64,000 nt of DNA, taken from Hippophae tibetana. Lineage: Eukaryota; Streptophyta; Magnoliopsida; Rosales; Elaeagnaceae. Positions 23,067 to 32,883 of the stretch are shown here, piece after piece. Location: contig CM072812.1 in the NCBI GenBank assembly GCA_037013495.1, positions 39,677,001 through 39,741,000 on the forward strand. The letters are read 5' to 3'. A model generated the notes under the pieces. The model did not search any database and was not told the origin of the DNA. It was given only the letters and a program-made list of their open reading frames with translations. Position 1 is the stretch's first letter. Each line of letters starts with the position of its first letter. The position numbers and the translations under genes are program-made.

Positions 23067-23584
23067 TGCTTAGGTGCCTAAGCTTTGAATAATTTAAACC
23101 CTTTGGTTTCACAATACTGATTGTTGGTGTTTTTTTTTTGTATAACTTAGTGGTGGTAGGGTATCAAAAGAGAGCTGGATTAAGAATTGAATCATAATAG
23201 CTATGGAGGTAGCTATCGAGGGTAGGTGAATAATAAATGTATTTACTTTTATATCTCTATTGAGTTTTATACTGTATTATTCATTTGGTGTATTGTTTAC
23301 TATCAAGTAGCTTTTATAAGTAAACTAAGGATATTACCATATAGGCAAGGGTTTCATGTTATTTTACCTCATTATATCAATGTGTATGCATGTTTTATTA
23401 TTTAGTTAGTACAAGCATAAATCTATCCATGCATGTTCCAACATATAATGATCTCATTGTGATTGGAAAGCATTTCTTCTTCCTATTATATGCTATCTGA
23501 TTTATGGTTTTCCATGCTTACTACTTTCTTTGCTTAGCTTATTACTCCTTACCCTAGTCATTTATCAGGTGTTAGACTCTCTCA
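23067..23584 (+). repeat. left (5') LTR of element B
   Basis: 518 bases beginning TGCTTAGGT and ending CTCTCA, directly before the primer-binding site. Aligned by eye with 35810-36374, it shares most blocks with many substitutions and small indels, so the insertion is old. It starts precisely where copia C RNase H coding text stops. Confidence 0.65.
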
Positions 23585-23586
23585 AT

Positions 23587-23597
23587 TGGTATCAAAG
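23587..23597 (+). other. primer-binding site of element B (tRNA-iMet type)
   Basis: TGGTATCAAAG, two bases after the LTR. It differs from the consensus TGGTATCAGAG at one position. Confidence 0.75.
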
Positions 23598-23689
23598 TGA
23601 GTACACCCTTTTTGGGCTTAACTATTTTGGTGTTGATTTTTTTGACTTAATTCTTATCATGCATTCAATCTCCCAAAGATAGATTCTGG

Positions 23690-24900
23690 AGAATAATAAA
23701 ATATAGGTAGACATTCTCTTTTCAATGGGCATACCCAAGACAATTTGAAGTTTTAGATGTAGGATTCTCGTAGTCACTTGGAGACTATGAATGGTTTCTT
23801 ATTGAAAATAGTTGGACATTTCCAACCAAAATCCTTTTTGACAACACTATTATCCATAAACCTTTGATTGAATGGACCATAGAAGAAATTAAGGAGTTTG
23901 AATGGAATAGAAAGGGGCTTTATCTATCATTAGAGCCATTAAATCAATGAAGTATAAAATAATTTGTACATGTCACACATCCAAGTAAGTTTGGGATATT
24001 TGGTAGGCTAAGTATGAGGGTACCTCTACTATAAAGAGATCTAGAATTATCAAACTTAATAGAGACTTTGAGTTATGTTAGATGGAGGAGGATGAAACTT
24101 TTGACAAATTCTATGCCTTTTTTCTGAAATTGTTAACTCTCCTCACAATCTTGGAAGGTCAAACGGTGAAGAAAAACAAGTCTAGAAGATTCTTGCTAGC
24201 CTCCATTTTCACTTCCATACCAAGACTATAATATTGGAGAATTACTTTATACCTGGTGAGCTAACTTTTAATTATTTGTTTGGTGACCTCCAAGCCTATG
24301 AAATGCACCAATTTCTACCAAGAAAAGGACAAGTTGCTATTGAAAAAGGAAATAGCTTAAAACTACTAAAGGAAGTGGTAGTAGCAACAATATGAACAAA
24401 GCTATAGCTAGTAATGAGAATTCTAGCCCAAATGAAAAAGAAATTCCTTTTCTTACTAAGAATTTTACAAGGTTCTTTAAGAGCAAGAAGAGTCATTTTG
24501 GAAGATTCAAAAGAAATACCTCAAGTAGGAAAGAAAAAGGACTCTAAAGATGAACCTCATAACAACCTGACAAAAAATATATTAAATAGATAAAGTGTTT
24601 ATAGTGACCAAAGCTAGGACATATTTCCACTAACTATCTTTTAAAACAAAGTTGATATGGAAAGAGGGTGATGAAAGCCAATGTTACTATTTCAGATAGT
24701 AGCTATAGTGTTGATAAGGATCAATGTAACTTTATTGGCTTTATAGCTTCTAGGTCTCTTGAAGATCCTATCATTACAACCTCATAGGGCCACAAAGGTT
24801 TTGAAGAAGATGATGATGATCAAGATGATCCCTTAGACTCCACAATAAGAATATCAAGTCAAAAAAAGTAAGGAAAATTACTTTAAAGAATCTTGAAGAA
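23690..24900 (+). pseudogene. gag remnant of element B
   Basis: Plus-strand translation with stops gives AKYEGTSTIKRSRIIKLNRD, then FELC and EEDETFDKFYAFF at about 24010-24120. This is the copia gag block 'AKYEGTxxVKxxRxxxLxxxFExxxMxxxExIxxFYxxF'. Acidic text (EEDDDDQDD, about 24800) and Lys/Glu-rich stretches follow. The zinc knuckle is not preserved. Many stops and frame changes are present. Confidence 0.65.
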
Positions 24901-25329
24901 AAGGATCAAGAGTTGACCGCACTAATGGCCTCTCTTTAGGAAAAGAAGTCCTTTATTGGCTGCAATTAGAGTGATCTTACTAAAAAGTGTGAGTTATTTA
25001 TTAAGATTTACTATGATTTCCATGTGAATTTTAATTCCAACCATTTATGATTGAGGCATCTGGATGAAAAGTTAAGAAAACTTGAGTCAAGTGAGGTGAC
25101 TCCTATGATTGCTAATTCTAATCCTTCAAATGATCAGATTGACCAAATTACCGAAAAGTAATTAGGCTTGAAAGTGACAAAGATTATTTGGCGTATACTT
25201 TTTTTTAGAAAGATGTGAAGCTCAAGCAACTCTATGAAAACGTTGAGAACCTCAAAATTTTGTTGGTTTTTTAGAGTCTTCTATACAAGAGAAAGAAGAC
25301 CTAATCCAAACTTAGTGATTAATTTGGTT

Positions 25330-26160
25330 TTTTAGTATCCTGTCATCGTTATAGTGGTACTATAATTCATTTGGTTGGTTCTACCTCTGGTTGGTGACTT
25401 AGTGATTTTATGGGTGTTGTCATTCACCCTCGTTCTCACTTCACTTCAATGACTATCTCTTAAAGTCATTTTCTTTGTTCTATCCTTAACGATGAGACTA
25501 TAGATCTTGTAGGCATGATCAATAAGGACATCATTTTTTTCATTTTGCTACTCCTCTTCTTTCTTCTCTTCAATAACTTGATTTGATCACTTAGTAAGGA
25601 ACTTCTTTATTCCTTGGTGTTTCTAGTACTGCTAATGGAAAATTACTTATTTATGCAAGTCATTTTGCCGCTAATCATGCCTCTATTTATGGATGCTCCA
25701 CTCCTTCTACTGCTTCCTCTAAAAGCATCTCTCAATTTTTTCCTTGTCCCTTTTCTTATATTCCATCTCCTTTTTCCCAATTCTACTTATCAATCTTTAA
25801 AGATCACTCTCTTGTACCAGTAGCTTTTCGCCTTCACTAAGCACTTAGACTCTATATTTAGGGAGTTTGATGCTACCAAGTAGGCTCAAAACCTTTTTGT
25901 TCAGTTTCTTGTTCGCTTCGATGAGCTTGATTTTTGCCCTAATAGCTCACTTAGTACTTCTCACCAATTTCCCTTTGACACCTCTAATATTGGATCCTTA
26001 AGTTCCCTCTTTTGGAACTTTGGTGGACTTGAGCTCTCTACCTTTTTAACCAGTTTCTTGAAAGCTTCTTTCACCAACAAAGTACTACCCCTCCCCCAAA
26101 CCATAGGGATACTAGTGGTTCTTCTCGCAGTATGACCCTTGACGATGGAGAAGAATACTG
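25330..26160 (+). other. pyrimidine-rich internal region of element B, no recognised gene
   Basis: The plus strand is unusually C/T-rich with repeated CTTCT and TTTCC runs. Frames such as 25614-25823 come from this bias. Translation in other frames gives Ser/Pro/Phe-rich text (for example SKSISQFFPCPFSYIPSPFS) and ends with MTLDDGEEY near 26150. I recognise no family. It could be a decayed extra ORF of the retroelement. Confidence 0.35.
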
Positions 26161-27261
26161 ATTTTCTTTCTTTTTTTCTATATTGATGTACTTTTTTATT
26201 TCTTTTTCTTTCTTAAGAAAATAATAATAGAATTAAAAACAATTATTAATGAAAAAGTTTGTGTTCTTAGGTTTTGTGCTATGTGTTTGCATTTGTTTCA
26301 CTATGTTTTAGTGTACTTCTTTAATATTCTCTGTTGGTTATATGAGTGATATGATTATTACATGATTGTATGCCTTCTTTCTTCATTTAGGTGTATTCCT
26401 TTGGCTTTTGGTGTAAAAAAAGGAGAGAAATTTGTTTGCATAACTCATTGTTTATTGCATTACTATGTGCTACATGGGATATGAGTGCAGTAATGAATGC
26501 TATTTTTTGTATTTATTAGGAAAAAATTGATTTTATAGATTTTTTCATACTTTTGTTTTGGGATTTTATGGACTTTTTTATGATTTTTATTTTATAGTTG
26601 ATTAACATAGAAAGGAAATGCATGTATTTCACATCTTATTCTCATCATAGCTTATCCTTATCGTAGCTTATCCCCATTGCAACTTATTCCCATTGCAGCT
26701 TATTCCCATTTCAATTACCTTATCCTTTTGACATGTGATGAACACTAATCCTATCTCCATTAGAATAGTAGCAACCCTGATTATATCCTAATCCAATTTT
26801 TATCTCTTATAAATACAAAACAATGCCCTACAAAATAAGGGGAGTATCAGAATTAATAAAATCAATAAAAAAAATTGCAACAAGGAACAAAAGAAGATCG
26901 AGGGCACACCAAGGGCAACTTTTAGTGGAGAATTTAAAGATCTACATAATTTTTTCTACTCTTCTTCTATTTAGTTATCCTATGATTATAATGTTGATTC
27001 TTATAGAATCTAACTAATTTAACAATATGATTGTGGGAAATTCCAAACCCTCAACTATGATTTAATTAATTTAATGATATGAACAATTTTAATTTCAATT
27101 CTTGATTTTTGATTTGTTAAATTCTATGTTGAAATGCCAAATTTATGCATGTTGTAGATTAGGTGGCCAACTAGTTTATTGCATGAATATGTTTATATCT
27201 AGTCTAAGATATTAGTATATAATTTTTAATAATCTTATTTAAAGTAGTACCTTGTGGCTGT
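26161..27261. other. internal region of element B left of gypsy F
   Basis: No coding match. At about 26410 GTAAAAAAAGGAGAGAAAT has the look of the 'KKGGE' stretch and purine tract found in SIRE-like copia elements. A TATA-like TTATAAATACA lies at 26806-26816. A 16 bp minisatellite is listed separately. The stretch ends at the left LTR of gypsy F. Confidence 0.35.
26634..26713. repeat. 16 bp minisatellite, five copies
   Basis: Five consecutive 16-base units: TCTTATTCTCATCATA, GCTTATCCTTATCGTA, GCTTATCCCCATTGCA, ACTTATTCCCATTGCA and GCTTATTCCCATTTCA. Period and order are directly visible. It lies within the internal region of element B. Confidence 0.85.
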
Positions 27262-28629
27262 TGATGCTTATTTTCGCAAGTGTACGAATCGTTCAAGTAA
27301 TAAAGTGTACAAAAAGTACGGATATCGAACCCACAAGGAATGGCGTTACTAAGTACCGAAATTGACTATCCCTAATTTTATTTGAAAACCGAATTGTTGA
27401 AATTGTTTTAAAAGCAAATTAACATAAAACTAAACGCAAATAACAAAATTTAATGTTGTTCACAAATTATTAAAAATGCTAAGGCATTTGATTTCGCTAA
27501 ATCAATTCAATCTGATTTCAAGTCATGTTATATGAGAATCAAAGCTAAAAGTGATGGTTGAAAAACCCAAACTTATCTAATACTCTCTCTCAAGTTATAT
27601 TAGAATTATTTATCTATGAAAACTAACTATATTTCTATGAAGATTTAATCACAAATAAGCACATTACGATTTATGGAATTTCTAGAATAACCACATACAT
27701 CATGCATTAGGTGTCAAACTCGCATTCAACATACGGTATTTATCACAAGAAGCATTCATTACACATATCTTCTCGGTCTCAATATAATGCAACAAATCAT
27801 ATAAATCTTGATCAGAAATTTAAAAGCATTAAGCAATGAAATAAATACTCAACTTAAAAGCAATGAATTCATATAACAATAACAAAAGAAATCAGATTTC
27901 CTTGATTTAACTACATCATAGCCTTAGCAAAAACGAATTAGTTCATAACGGAAATAAGAATAACCATATTCTCAATTGAATCCATGAACAAACAATCTGA
28001 ATAAAATGTAGAAAATAAAAGCCAAGGAGAAGAGATGAAAAACTCTTGAAGATGAAGACTTGGTAGCAACAATGGTGATGATCCTTCAAGCTTCTCCAAC
28101 CTTTTTCTCCAAAATTTCCTTTTCTCCTCCAAAAATAACTTAGATCTGCTCTCTCTCTGCCGTCCCCCTCTCTCTCCATCATATTGTATATATAGATCTA
28201 GGGTTTGGGGGGCAATTTTGGAACAAAACAACCAAAAAATCTGTTTTTGGACGAAACTCGCCGGCGGCGACATTGTTCTCGCCGCGACGAGAATTCTGGA
28301 AAATAAATTTTTTTAGGGTTTGCGATTTTGGCCGGCGGCCAAAATAATGTGGCCAGCGGCTAGATGCATTTGGCCAGCGGCGAGAATAATCTAGCCGGCG
28401 GCGGGATTTTCAAATTTTGAATCTTTATTTTCTTTTTATTTTCACTCAATCCCGATCATTGAACTTTGTCCCAAACTTCTCCAAAATCATGATTTTACCT
28501 TAAATTGCCCCTTAAACACGAAATACCCGTGAAATGACATTTGTGGATTAAATAATAAAATAAATACAATTTTCACACAAATATCAACATTTACATCATA
28601 ACAAAAATGCAATAATTTGACTCTTATCA
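27262..28629 (-). repeat. left (3') LTR of gypsy F
   Basis: 1368 bases, TGATGC...CTTATCA on the plus strand. It contains the GC-rich tandem motif GCCGGCGGC / GCCAGCGGC (about 28258-28405) with one more unit than the other LTR. Open frames within it (27938-28273 minus) overlap the promoter and leader region and are not considered genes. Confidence 0.93.
28186..28195 (-). promoter_or_regulatory. TATA box in the left LTR of F
   Basis: The plus strand GTATATATAG reads CTATATATAC on the minus strand, in the direction of the element. It lies between the GC-rich tandem motif (upstream) and a CT-rich leader. Confidence 0.6.
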
Positions 28630-28642
28630 ACAACCCCCAACC
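28630..28642 (-). other. polypurine tract of gypsy F
   Basis: The minus strand reads GGTTGGGGGTTGT next to the start of the 3' LTR (TGATAAG). The G-run is the expected plus-strand primer of gypsy elements. Confidence 0.6.
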
Positions 28643-30249
28643 AGCTTCTTGCTAGTCTCTAGCAAGAAAAGCGATCTATGAATAATTTAAAAGGAGACAT
28701 TAAAAGAAAAATTCAAAGGAAATTTATTCTATTTACAACATTGCATTAACCGTATGCAATAAGCCTTTAAACCCCTAGTAGGACGAGTTGTAGTCTCGTG
28801 AGGGCTTCCAGTGATGATACCCACAAACATCTTACCTATAACTATCCTAACTTAAAACAATAAAATCACATAACAAATAATTTGCACAAATGTCTCAAAA
28901 ATTGTAAATAACACCCAACATATAGAATAATTAAATGTCACCTAGGCTTTAAGAAATCTCAAATGCCAATTTCACTTTTGTTTTTGACTCTTAAACATCC
29001 ATCAAACCACAAACCAATAGCCATAATGCCCGGATAATATTATGCATAACATCCACAAACAAAAAGGTGAAATCTCAAACTCCATAGGCTCACTTTTCAA
29101 ACCTCTCTCCACTAATGAAGGAAAAATACACCACTTCGGATCAATAGGAATTTATGAGGCTTGTAATGTTAGGCTTAGGTATTTGGTTAAGAAAGAACGG
29201 GAAGTGTCAAAATACAAATAATAGCACTTATTAGATTAAACACAACCAATTAAGTAAAAGAGTAACACCATTTAACCCAAATTGTTTCTTCCGATCATAA
29301 CCCATTTTTCCAAAGATAAACCAACTTCTTCCTCAATTTTTTTTTCACCTCAGTATATCAATCACTAACACTCTTTTATTTACTAGAGTGTGAAGGCCTT
29401 TTTTTTCTTTTTTCTTTTTTTTGAAACACAACCCCCAACCAATTTCTTCCAATATATGTGAAAGAATTATTATTTTATTTTATTTTTTTATTCCATCCTT
29501 ACTCCAATTGCTCTTGAAAAGTTTGTGTTCAAAATTAAGTGCTCTTAATATATATATATATATATATATATAGGCTAAACAAAGGGTAGGTTATAGAAGG
29601 CAAAAAAAAGAAAGAAAAATAAGGCTAACAATATATTTAAATAGGCTCAAAGAGGTAACTAGTGATATAAGGATAACAAGGTAGGCTAAAATGGCACAAT
29701 CGATCCAAAAATGGCCTACATCATATCCTAAATAGTGCAATTCCAAATTATTTCGCCTCAAGAGGTTTTCAAATGAGTTCTAGAGTTTGTTGAGATCACA
29801 AAAATATTCATGAAAAATTCACACATAAGACTTCTCTAAGCATTTAGACTAATCAACCAAATCATACCACATACCAAAAGAGTCGCCAACTAGGTAAAAT
29901 CAACATTTGAAATTCTCTTTAAACCGAAGCAAAATTTAATGTCTTCTAACAGCTACTTGTTATCACAATCACATTATTATCATCAACGTGCAAATTAAAA
30001 TAAGTAAAATGCAAATAAAATAAAATAAAAATAGAAATAAGACAATAAACAAATAAAAGAAATTAAATCAAAATGCAGAAAAATAAATGGAAAATCAAAA
30101 TTAAACACAAACAAAAACACAAACAAAACTAATAAAAATGAAGGGAAGAAAAGATTTACCGTTTACTGCACCCCCAACCAAAACCTTACATTGTCCTCAA
30201 TGTAAGAAAGGAAAGAGAGATCTCCTTTCCGCCGGCGGTGAAACTGCCC
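28643..30249 (-). other. 3' noncoding region of gypsy F
   Basis: About 1.6 kb between the end of the protease frame and the polypurine tract has no coding match. It holds a TA microsatellite (29548-29572), T-runs (29400-29420) and a 16-base hairpin, ACATTGTCCTCAATGT (30188-30203). That hairpin is followed on the minus strand by GTTTTGGTTGGGGGTG, an internal copy of the polypurine-like sequence. Element E has the same hairpin and G-tract pair at 58432-58470. Confidence 0.6.
29548..29572. repeat. TA microsatellite
   Basis: Uninterrupted TA dinucleotides over about 25 bases inside gypsy F. Confidence 0.95.
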
Positions 30250-31608
30250 TCACCGGTGGTGAACGTAAGATTTTTTTTTTCTTAGATGGGATGGCATTGG
30301 CTTTAGCTCAATATTGTTGGCTCCATTCTTTACCACTGAGGTTGGAATTTCATTTGTTCCCAACTCCTTAAATGTTTCATCACTGCATAAATATTCATTA
30401 GGTGCTGCTAGTAATTCAGAACATTGTCTCGTCCCCTCATCTTCCTCCTCAATTGTTGCAGATTTCACAAGGCAAGCTTCTAGTGGTAGCAATGAAGTTC
30501 TCTCCTCAAACGTTTCCGAGATTAACCCATCAAGAGTGTTAATTTGAAAACAAGAATTTACATCACTTGGAAATTTTGTTTCTTCAAAAACATCAAAAGT
30601 TACTTGTTCATCTTGCACCCGTAGAATGAGCTTTCCTTGCTGAACATCAATCAATGTTCTTCCAGTTGCAAGGAACGGTCTCCCCAATATCAACGGTATC
30701 TCTCTATCTTCCTCCATGTCAAGCACCATGAAATCTACAGGGAAAATAAACTTCCCGACTTTAATTAAAACATCCTCAATTACCCCTAGAGGATATTTCA
30801 CCGATTGATCCGCTAATTGTAAAGAGATTGAAGTGGGATTCACTTCTCCCAGGCCTAGTTTCCTGAAAACTGAAAGTGGCATCAAATTAATGCTTGCTCC
30901 TAAATCACATAGGACTTTATCAAAATTGCAACTTCCTATAGTACAAGGTATAGTAAAACTCCCTGGGTCTTTCAATTTCTGTGGCAGTTTTCTTTGAAGA
31001 ACTGCACTGCATTCCTCATTTAGCATGACAGTTTCATTATCTCCCAACCTCCTCTTCTTTGATAAAATTTCCTTCATTAATTTTGCATACTTGGGCATTT
31101 GTTCCAACATCTCTACAAAAGGAATGTTAATATGCAATTTCTTAAAAATATCCAGAAATTTATCAAATTGATTATCAAGCTTTTTCTTATTCAATCGTTG
31201 AGGATATGGGATAGGAGGCTCATATTTTGCATATGGGGAAGGTTGAATATCTTGGGATCTTGATGGCTTTTCTTTAGATTCTTCCATCTTTTTCTCCGAT
31301 TTCCTATGATTCTCAAGTTCTTTACCACTTCTCAATGTGATAGCCTTTACATGCTCTGTGGGATTTATTGTGTCACTAGGCAGCGATCCTTGAGACCTTT
31401 CTACAATCTGCTTTGAAAGCTGCCCCAGTTGGTTTTGGATGCCCCTATTGATTGCCTCTTGATTTCTGAAATTTGCTCTTGTCTCCTCAATGAACTTTCC
31501 TAAAATTTCTTTCAAATTTGTTTGTTTTTTCTCTTGGGGTTGGTAGGAAGATGATGACGGTTTGAATCCCCCTTGGTTATTTCCCCATGAAAAATTTGGA
31601 TGATTTCT
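30250..31608 (-). CDS. gypsy F: zinc-knuckle-distal gag and aspartic protease, continuing frame after a stop
   Basis: The frame continues directly from gag after the TAG at 31611-31609. The first Met is at 31515. It begins with the gag tail (RNHPNFSWGNN, then NQLGQLSKQIVERSQGSLPS) and a Lys/Glu-rich linker (about residues 60-100 from the Met). PQRLNKKKLDNQFDKFLDIF follows, then the retropepsin core CDLGASINLMPLSVFRKLGL (catalytic Asp in DLGAS) with the flap region and ILGRPFLATGRTLIDV. The end, ELKPMPSHLRKKKSYV, matches the point where RT would begin in Tat/Athila elements. The frame stops there, so RT-RNase H-integrase were removed cleanly. The frame is otherwise open. Confidence 0.9.
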   Translation of the reverse strand, partial: RNHPNFSWGNNQGGFKPSSSSYQPQEKKQTNLKEILGKFIEETRANFRNQEAINRGIQNQLGQLSKQIVERSQGSLPSDTINPTEHVKAITLRSGKELENHRKSEKKMEESKEKPSRSQDIQPSPYAKYEPPIPYPQRLNKKKLDNQFDKFLDIFKKLHINIPFVEMLEQMPKYAKLMKEILSKKRRLGDNETVMLNEECSAVLQRKLPQKLKDPGSFTIPCTIGSCNFDKVLCDLGASINLMPLSVFRKLGLGEVNPTSISLQLADQSVKYPLGVIEDVLIKVGKFIFPVDFMVLDMEEDREIPLILGRPFLATGRTLIDVQQGKLILRVQDEQVTFDVFEETKFPSDVNSCFQINTLDGLISETFEERTSLLPLEACLVKSATIEEEDEGTRQCSELLAAPNEYLCSDETFKELGTNEIPTSVVKNGANNIELKPMPSHLRKKKSYVHHR

Positions 31609-32673
31609 CTAACCTGGATTATAGGTGTTCGAGTATGGGTTATGTTGAGGTTTTTGGAAATTTGAAACATAATTTGCTTGCTCAGCATTTGGTGAAGCAA
31701 ATGGATTTCCAACTTGGCACTCGATACTAGCATGATTTCCACCACATAAATCACATTGTGCAGTTGGTTTGGATTCGAATTTGGAGGACAAAGAATCCAT
31801 CTTTCTTGAAAGAACAGCAACTTGAGCCGACAAAGCATTCACTAAATCAATTTCATGCACTGTTGTTGGTCCTTTTGCAATTACCCACTCTGAATGCCAC
31901 TGATTGTTGTTTTCTGCCATAATCTCTAACAACTCATGAGCATCCTCCGGTGTTTTTCCCATTAAAGACCCTCCAGCTGCAGCATTAATCATTGCACGAT
32001 AGTTTGAAACCAACCCATTATAAAATGTAGAGACTTGCAGCCAAATTGGTATACCATGATGTGGGCATTTCCTTAACATTTCTTTGAATCTTTCCCAAGC
32101 TTCATACAATGATTCTTGGTCATATTGTGTAAAAGATGTGATTTCATTCCTCAATTTTGCCGTCTTAGCCAGAGGAAAGAACTTGGACAAGAATTTCTGA
32201 ACCAATTCATTCCATGTCATAATTGATCCCGATGGTAATGAGTTTAGCCACTCCTTGGCTTTATCCCGAAGTGAAAAAGGAAAAACCCTCAATCTTATAG
32301 CATCTTCAGACACACCATTTATCTTGTAAAGATCACACACCTCCAGAAAGTAAACAATATGTGCATTTGGATCATCCTTTGTAATTCCCCCAAACTGATT
32401 TGATTGAACCATTTGGATAAAGGATGGTTTTATCTCAAAGTTATTGGCTTGAATAGTTGGCCTCCTTATACCCGAAGTAGTCCCAGCAACATTAGGCGCA
32501 ACATAATCCCTTAAAGCTCTACGAATTCGACCTTCCTCAACAAATGGTAGATCCATGGCTGATTGTCTATTAGGAGCTGAGGTTGAACGCCTTCTCTCTC
32601 GATTTAGACGCCTATATGTTCTATCAATCTCGTGATCAAATGGAAGAAGGTTAAGGATTTTTGTACGTCTCAT
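31609..32673 (-). CDS. gypsy F gag (Retrotrans_gag), ending at one in-frame TAG
   Basis: 354 codons from ATG at 32673, about 200 bases after the primer-binding site. The start MRRTKILNLLPFDHEIDRTY is followed by the Retrotrans_gag core (FLEVCDLYKINGVSEDAIRL, then AKEWLNSLPSGSIMTWNELV, SLYEAWERFKEMLRKCPHHG) and a zinc knuckle CDLCGGNHASIEC. The frame ends at NTYNPG-stop, and the next codons encode RNHPNFSW. In element E the same place reads YNPGWRQHPNFSW, so the stop is a TGG-to-TAG change. Gag would build the packaging particle. Whether the stop is read through or simply inactivates the copy is unknown. Confidence 0.93.
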   Translation of the reverse strand: MRRTKILNLLPFDHEIDRTYRRLNRERRRSTSAPNRQSAMDLPFVEEGRIRRALRDYVAPNVAGTTSGIRRPTIQANNFEIKPSFIQMVQSNQFGGITKDDPNAHIVYFLEVCDLYKINGVSEDAIRLRVFPFSLRDKAKEWLNSLPSGSIMTWNELVQKFLSKFFPLAKTAKLRNEITSFTQYDQESLYEAWERFKEMLRKCPHHGIPIWLQVSTFYNGLVSNYRAMINAAAGGSLMGKTPEDAHELLEIMAENNNQWHSEWVIAKGPTTVHEIDLVNALSAQVAVLSRKMDSLSSKFESKPTAQCDLCGGNHASIECQVGNPFASPNAEQANYVSNFQKPQHNPYSNTYNPG

Positions 32674-32860
32674 ACAAAAATCCTACAACCAGAAAATCAA
32701 CTAGCACAAAAACAACACAAAGTTACCCTTCTTTTTTTTTATGATAAATAAAATATAATAGCAAAATAAACAAAATTAAAAATGAAAGAAAGATAAAGCA
32801 AATTAACTTCAAATTAAAACTAAGATTAGGTAGTATCGATATTAATAAAATCAAATCATT

Positions 32861-32877
32861 CCCCGGCAACGGCGCCA
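32861..32877 (-). other. primer-binding site of gypsy F (tRNA-Asp)
   Basis: The minus strand reads TGGCGCCGTTGCCGGGG, the exact complement of the 3' end of plant tRNA-Asp(GUC), six bases from the 5' LTR. This primer is typical of Tat/Athila-type gypsy elements. Confidence 0.95.
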
Positions 32878-32883
32878 AAAACT

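Noticed and set aside
27938-28273. 111-codon minus-strand ORF and its twin at 33565-34048
   Set aside because: Both lie in the LTRs of gypsy F, across the TATA box and leader. The frame is present only because the LTR is duplicated, and there is no family match.
30138-30547. Two plus-strand ORFs of 77 codons
   Set aside because: They overlap the well supported minus-strand gag-protease frame and the 3' region of gypsy F. Shadows.
32861-32877. Possible tRNA gene fragment
   Set aside because: It matches only the 3' 17 bases of tRNA-Asp and adjoins an LTR on the correct side. It is a primer-binding site.
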